Shown here in pieces: positions 58,646-64,000 of a stretch of 64,000 nt of DNA (within the stretch, counting starts at the first letter, position 1; each line of letters opens with the position of its first letter). Made by a program: the position numbers and the translations under genes. Source of the DNA: Oxytricha trifallax (lineage: Eukaryota; Ciliophora; Spirotrichea; Sporadotrichida; Oxytrichidae). The stretch lies in assembly GCA_000711775.1 (NCBI GenBank), contig ARYC01001240.1, positions 1-64,000 of the forward strand, in the 5' to 3' direction. The notes under the pieces were generated by a model. It saw nothing but the letters and a program-made list of their open reading frames with translations, did no database searches and was not told the DNA's origin.

Positions 58646-61600
58646 AAGGTGAAATTTAGTGACATTTAAGCTATTCATTATGCAGCTGATGGCTACTTAA
58701 ACCTTTGCGATCCTTTAGCATTTTAGTATTAATAAAAAGACGGGCAACTTCATGAAATCACAAAATAGACGACTGCCTCAATTGAATTGGTTCACATACA
58801 AGGAACTTGACCAAATATCAAAATAGACTTAAGAGGTATCTTAGGAACTATGGTTAATGTAAAATGGACTTGAAGATGGATGAAAAAGGTTAACCACTGC
58901 TGGGAAGAGAATTCCAGTTGAATTCCCTGAGAAATTTATCAATTCAAACTTTGATAGTGTTAATCTAAACCTGAGCAAGTTTATCACACTTTAAGATAAG
59001 CCATTCCAAATCAATGTTAAATACAGATCTGCTAATGAATAATCAAATGTATTTTAGATTTAGGGAATAATCTATGATGAATACTTAAACTGGATTTAAT
59101 CAACAGTAAACACGATGTAGACTTCAAAGGTATATTTAGATTAGGGGAGAGAGCAAATAAAGATTTCTTTTTCAAAGATGGAGTTTATAGTATGCACTCA
59201 AGAGATCAACCAACACCTTGACGAAGATGACCAATCTCCAGAAAAAAATGTATGGAGTCCATCCATTCTTTATGTATAAGCATAAACCTTAATCTTGGGT
59301 TGGTATTCTTTACAAGCTTGGCAACTCATAATATTGGTGTATTAAAAATAATCAAGACCAGGTATAAATATCAATCAATACAATCGCAACAAGAGGAGAA
59401 GTAGATATTTATGTAATGCAAGGCACAACTCTTAATTAAGTTGTTTAGAATTATCATAAGTTGATTGGCACACTAGTTTTAATTCCATAGTGGGCTCTTG
59501 GTTGAAGTTAATCTAAATGGGGCTCCAGTGATACTTCAAAATTAAGAGATGTTGTTAAATAAAACAGAGCAAATTACCTGTCTTTAGATGTCCAATGGTC
59601 AGATATAGATTATCTTAGAACATGTACAGACTCTAATATGATTATGAAAGGTTCTGGGATTTACCTTAATTCATTAGCTTCACGATATGAATATTAAGTA
59701 TGTACAATCATAGATGCTGGTATTGCATTGCTTATAGAACTAATGGAAATTATTCATCTTTTGAAGATGGTTAAGCAGATGATTTTTTACTAAAATTAAT
59801 CATGAAAACTTTATTGGTTAAGTTTGGCCAAACGATTCAGTCTACCCTGATAATTATAATCCTAAGAATACATCATAGTGAAATAGGTAATTAAGTTACC
59901 TTTGAAGTTCTATTAAGTTTGATGGACTTTGATAAGATATGAATGAAGTAAGAAATTTCTGTTTTGGAGCATGCTATAATAGACAACAAGCACAGAGTCC
60001 AGTTAAACATAAACTTAAATACACTCCTGCTTAGAGAAATCTTGATCATAACTATTATAAATTTCGTTTATTTTCTAAATAATAAATTAATGTCTATGGA
60101 CGCTACTCATTCCGATGGTTATTAACAAATTGATACGCATAATTACTACGAAATTCATATGGTTCAAGTAACTCATAAATGGTTTGTAGATTAAGATATG
60201 AAAACATTCATAATTGAAAGAAGTTCTTTTGCTTGAATGGGCAAAAATGGATCAAGATGACTTGGAGACAATTTTTCAGATGCCAAATCAATGGGCTATT
60301 CAGTATCAAGAATCATGTTAATGTTGATTTTTGGAATCCCACTGGTTGGTTCTGATATATGTGGATTCATTGGAGATACTAATCCAGAGCCCTAAGCAAG
60401 ATGGCATGTTATTGGTTCTTATTATCCATTTAAAAGAAATAATAATAATGGTAACATAGATTTACAATTTATAGTAGAAAATCTATAAATTGAAATGAAA
60501 TTAATTAAGAAAAAATGAAAACCTAAAGATGGTGTTCCTTGAGCAGCTGGTTCTCACGAAAATTTGTAAGTTACAAAAAGAATATATAAAAATTTTTAAT
60601 TTTAGCAATGCTTACTGACAGGAGTGGCGTGTCATTACACCGAAAGCTCGAGAGACACTGGGAAAAGTAGGGAAAAACAAAATAGAAATGGCCAGATGGA
60701 CCAAAGTATGAAGGATATTAGAAAGATGATAAAGCTGTTTCTGGATATCATCTCTGTAATTACCTATACTAATACTTTTTAAGTTTTATTTGTTTTCATT
60801 TAAAATTATAGCCTTCCACTTATTTTTCATAATTAAGTGCCCTAAAGATTTAAAGGATTGGAATATGAGCAATGAGTTTAATACTTTGATATCAAAAATG
60901 CAATTAAGAACAAGCATTAAATCATCAGATACTACTATTCTTTACTTGTTAACTAAGCTTGAAAGTAAGTGGTGCATTTACAAACCTCTTTTCTTTGAGT
61001 TTCCTGTGGATCCATATTTCTATAAAGATGTTATTTAAAATATCATGCTTTGAAATTATATTTTTAAAAAAGTTTTTTCAAATGATATTTTGCTTGGATA
61101 TAGCTTGAAATTATCAGTGAATAGAAACACTCTAAACTAGAATTCAACTAATTTTTAATTCCCACCAGATCTCTGGTGCAACTTATATCAATCTGCTAAA
61201 TATCTTTGTTTCAAAGCACTATAGGTCAATAAATTTATCTACAATCAAAGGCCTACGTTGCACATGTTCTTATTAGATAAGTCTCTTTTGTAACTAGAAT
61301 TTAATTATTTTATTTTTAGTTCCTATTTAAAATGCTACTGAAATTGAATTCAGCACAATTTATGATTTGTAACATTAACCTGTAGATTTTCACATTTTAG
61401 GCAAGCCAACTTCTAAGACTTCTACTAGTTTTAGAGCTTTAGGTGATTATTACAACGATGACGGTTTATTACATAATCTTACCAACATTTTATTAGACGC
61501 TCCTAAATTTTAAATTTTAATTTCTTCTTAAATTTATAACTATAAACAAGTTGAATAGCTATTAGATTGTAGCTTAACAAACAAATAATCAATTATCTAT

Positions 61601-61865
61601 TCAAATAATTTGGGTCGATTAAGCAACCAGCTATTCGCAAAATGGTTGGTCAGGTATTAGTATGAATGATTATATCAGCAAGATATTTTTCTAGAATGCT
61701 AATGACTTTCAAATCAACAATAAATATACTTGATACCCCTCAAACAAATAGTAATTCCTTGGATTTGCTAATTATGAAGCAGATACTGATAGATTAGTTG
61801 TTAAGACATAGGATCCAGTGTGTATGATTGAGTATTACAAGATTGATTTGCTTAAATTAGCTTGA
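58646..61865 (+). CDS. Glycoside hydrolase family 31 (alpha-glucosidase type), with IESs and frame changes
   Basis: GH31 enzymes release glucose or xylose from alpha-linked glycans in lysosome-like compartments or outside the cell. Blocks in family order: RIPVEFPEKFINSNFDS and QDKPFQINVKYRSANEQSN (N domain); GIFRLGERANKDFFFKDGVY; EKNVYGVHPFFMYKHKP; LIPQWALGWSQSKWGSS; LDVQWSDIDYL then NMYRLQYDYERFWDLPQF; TIIDAGIAL, YRTNGNYSSFEDG; KFDGL-stop-QDMNEVRNFCFGAC (nucleophile Asp in DMNE, TGA at the family's Trp); GSR-stop-LGDNFSDA (TGA at the Trp of WLGDN); IFGIPLVGSDICGFIGDTNP; ARWHVIGSYYPFKRNNNNG; YKPLFFEFPVDP; IMLGYSLKLSV across an IES; LWCNLY; RALGDYYNDDGLLHNL. Ends at TGA 61863. At least seven one- or two-base frame changes. 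Family certain, activity doubtful. Confidence 0.85.
60464..60838. other. Probable IES (about 375 bp) inside the GH31 gene
   Basis: Coding matches the GH31 family up to NNNNGNID and resumes at PKDLKDWNMSNEF, adjacent in this family. The DNA between does not fit. It contains a GC-rich patch at about 60605-60690. Pointer repeats not resolved. Confidence 0.5.
61051..61095. other. 45-bp IES with TGCTT pointer in the GH31 gene
   Basis: TGCTT occurs at 61046-61050 and again at 61091-61095. Removing one repeat plus the AT-rich stretch between them joins AATATCATGCTT to GGATATAGC in frame and restores IMLGYSLKLSV, the conserved GH31 segment. Unremoved, the frame meets TGA at once. Confidence 0.85.
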
Positions 61866-62109
61866 AATATAGTATACTGATATTAAACAATATTTAGATT
61901 ATTTAATCCGATTTATCAACTTCTGATTCAAATTTCATTAAATCTAAATTTAAACTATACTACAAAAACTTTCTATCAAATATACTCAAGATTATCAGAA
62001 ATATTAATTAAGAATTACAAATTGGATAGATGTATTGTTTATAATAGTTAGGAATTATGTATAGTTATTAGTTAGTTAATTTATTAGGAAATTAATATTA
62101 AGGGGAAAT

Positions 62110-62335
62110 AATACTAAAGGTAATTTCTCTCCCGACCTCCTCTCCGGAAGCATCAGGTGTGGTCACCATCAAACTCGACAGTAGTCTAAAGTCGTGTCTT
62201 TTCATCCATGTAGCCACTCCGGATTTCCAAGTCGGAAATGTGATGCCATTTAACGTCATACCAGCTTCGGACGTGTATCCAGTGCTCTTAACCTGGTACA
62301 GATACTATAGATCCCTGGGATATAGTAATTATTAT
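62110..62335. other. GC-rich island, open on both strands
   Basis: GC is close to half here against about a quarter in the flanks. The plus strand reads SSPEASGVVTIKLDSSLKSC and HVATPDFQVGNVMPFNVIPA with almost no TAA/TAG. The minus strand reads TGYTSEAGMTLNGITFPTWK and ATWMKRHDFRLLSSLMVTTP. Either could be a macronuclear-destined segment; base use differs from every other coding stretch in the window, so foreign origin is possible. No family recognised. Confidence 0.4.
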
Positions 62336-62481
62336 AATTAAACCATGAATCACAATCTTAAAGATAGTGAAACTCCCAAGCGGAACTTTTAAGAAAGGTA
62401 GTGAAGCTGACAAAGCTAATAAATGATTCAAAACTCTATTCTACAGATGAACCATATCCATATTTTTTTTATTAAAAATTT

Positions 62482-64000
62482 ATGAAAAGAAAGCTAAAAA
62501 AAGAAAATAATCAAGTGGATTATCATCATAGCTATTATTCAGATAATAGTAGTACTTGCAATTGCTTTACCACTTGCTCTTAGAAAGAGGGAAAAAGAAT
62601 ATATTAAATACTTACTTAGATATATAATGGGTATAGTTCTAAAATGAATTATGAGTGAACACGATACTCCTGCTGGATAAAATCCGTATCATGCTGACAC
62701 AAAGGATATAGTAAATGATTAATTTTCAGTAAAGGGTGTAATAAGAGCTCTTGCATCATACAATCATAAATTACAATAAGCATCTTTAGATAAAGTCCTC
62801 CTCGAGAAGCTCAAGGATGGATAATTAAAACACTTTTTATTTTCTTATAACTTAAAATTAATAACCGACTTAGTTAGGAGTTTCGTCAGAGAGTATTCCA
62901 AGAGGTACCAACAACAAATTAATTCAAAATTTAAAATTCTGTTTCGATATGCAATCATATAGAGTTGCTAGACTATCTCTCACCGATTAATTTTCAGTTT
63001 ATTATTATACAATTAAATTTTAAACTGATAACGACAACAAGAGATTCAATGTTCCTGAGTCAGCAGTGCCAAAGTCAGGCAATGATCTATCAATGAGACT
63101 TGAAATGCTTGGATTTACCTGTTCTCTTAATCCCTTTTCATTCACATTCACTGATGTCATTGACTTAAACAATGTATGCCTGACTACTAAAGGTCAACAT
63201 AAAAAATAAATTGGAATTTATATAAATAAAATTAAGCTCTATAAATAAAATTAAGCTCTAAGATTGGCAATGATTGATAAGTTCATTTGAGTTGACTCTC
63301 TTTTTCCATCTCAAAGAATCTTTGGCTTAGGTGAAAGATCACATAATTTCATGTTAAGCGAAGGAACATATACTCTGTGGGCCACAGGTCAAGACCAAAA
63401 GATTGATGACGGCCTTGGAAGGTTAGGTACTTACGGTGAACACCTATTCGTTTTAGTTTAGGGCATAAACAAAGATGATTTCTTTTGGTATTTATTTTAG
63501 AAATTCAAATGCTCAATCACCAGTCATTAAATACACTGATAATGGATACATTTTTTTGAGTTACTTTGCTAAAAATTATAGCATTGAAGCTTACTTCTTT
63601 ATTCATGGCTCGACCAAGGATATCATTTAGTAATATCACAATACCATTGGAAGCAGAATAAACTTATCACCTTTATGGGCTCTTGATTGGTAACAAGCTT
63701 CCCAAAAGTATAGTACTTAACAAAAGGTTTTGAATGCTATTAAGGGCTACAAAGATTTTGGCATGCCACTTAAGACAGTTTACCTTGACCTCTCTTATTT
63801 GGAGGCTGATTTATATTTCCAAATTGATATCACTGCTTCTACTAAACTATAAGACTTAGCTACAGCTCTACATGCAAACAATTAGAGGTTGGTAGTTAAG
63901 ATTAAACCAACAATCGTTGCAGAAGACTTGAAGGATTCACACTTTGTGCATATTCCTCAAATCCTCAATTCACAAAAATAAATATTACTAAGGTGCCTTA
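62482..64000 (+). CDS. Second GH31 glycosidase, runs off the window
   Basis: From ATG 62482: a basic start and, one base shifted, a membrane anchor (KWIIIIAIIQIIVVLAIALP), as in type II membrane GH31 maltases. Then SEHDTPAGQNPYHADTKDIV; VARLSLTDQFSVYYYTIKFQ, NDNKRFNVPESAVP (N domain); SLFPSQRIFGLGERSHNFML; GTYTLWATGQDQ; a one-base shift at TTCTTTTGG; FGIYFRNSNAQSPV; LSPLWALDWQQASQKYSTQQ; FGMPLKTVYLDLSYLEADLY; LVVKIKPTIV. The catalytic DMNE region lies beyond the window. One TGA (KFI-stop-VDSLF) sits in frame where the family does not expect Trp. A 19-bp tandem duplication lies in the N domain. It follows the first GH31 gene on the same strand and is clearly diverged from it, so the pair is an old tandem duplication. 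Confidence 0.85.
63222..63259. repeat. 19-bp tandem duplication in the second GH31 gene
   Basis: ATAAATAAAATTAAGCTCT occurs twice in a row. It lies between two conserved GH31 blocks and is either slippage or the pointer-like edge of a very small inserted segment. Confidence 0.7.

Noticed and set aside
1-64000. CRISPR arrays, bacterial operons, rRNA genes
   Set aside because: No regularly spaced short direct repeats, no ribosome binding sites and no conserved rRNA blocks were seen.

Overview
The window reads as germline (micronuclear-type) DNA of a ciliate, most likely a hypotrich spirotrich such as the Oxytricha/Stylonychia group. Four things point there. (1) Recognisable proteins only come out when TAA and TAG are read as glutamine. 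(2) A complete element of about 4 kb ends in C4A4-type telomere-like repeats (CAAAACCC... / ...GGGGTTTTG), is flanked by the 3-bp duplication AAT, and carries the three-gene set of Oxytricha telomere-bearing elements (TBEs). (3) Short coding islands sit in very AT-rich DNA. (4) One 45-bp AT-rich insert with a TGCTT repeat at both junctions interrupts a glycosidase gene exactly as an internal eliminated sequence (IES) does. Bacterial features (operons, ribosome binding sites, CRISPR) are absent. Genes below were read by hand with TAA/TAG = Gln. In DNA this AT-rich, TGA-only open frames of 100-200 codons arise by chance, so genes without a family match get modest confidence.

Layout. 0-2.4 kb: remains of a Tc1/mariner-IS630 transposase plus a low-complexity tract and a Cys-containing ORF. 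3.3-4.1, 9.1-10.0, 17.5-17.9, 25.4-26.1 and 32.9-33.8 kb: long near-perfect inverted repeats (foldbacks); a sixth at 46.3-51.2 kb is split by a TBE. 7.6-8.9 kb: a split gene of unknown family. 10.3-11.3 kb: a B-box zinc-finger/coiled-coil gene. 12-27 kb: many partial coding stretches (Cys-rich, multi-membrane and coiled-coil), one short MITE and AT-rich spacers. 28.0-35.4 kb: two damaged TBE copies tail to tail, sharing a 1,033-bp inverted transposase block. 36-44 kb: several genes of mostly unknown function, including an IQ-motif protein. 44.2-45.7 kb: a Merlin/IS1595-type transposon with a MITE nested in its transposase. 47.0-51.0 kb: the best TBE. 51.5-55.5 kb: minus-strand coding with ankyrin-like, coiled-coil and leucine-rich segments. 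58.6-64.0 kb: two family-31 glycosidase genes in tandem, the second running off the end.

Two features cut across the window. Single-base frame changes are frequent inside otherwise clear coding sequence, often at T or A runs, so the genes are either decaying germline copies or the assembly has indel errors. TGA also appears in frame inside coding stretches, twice exactly at conserved tryptophans of the glycosidase. That could be G-to-A decay or TGA read as Trp.

The transposons show layered history: a foldback received a TBE, a TBE gene received a foldback and another small element, and the Merlin element received a MITE. The most unusual theme is the set of unrelated long foldbacks and their relation to TBEs and to coding sequence.
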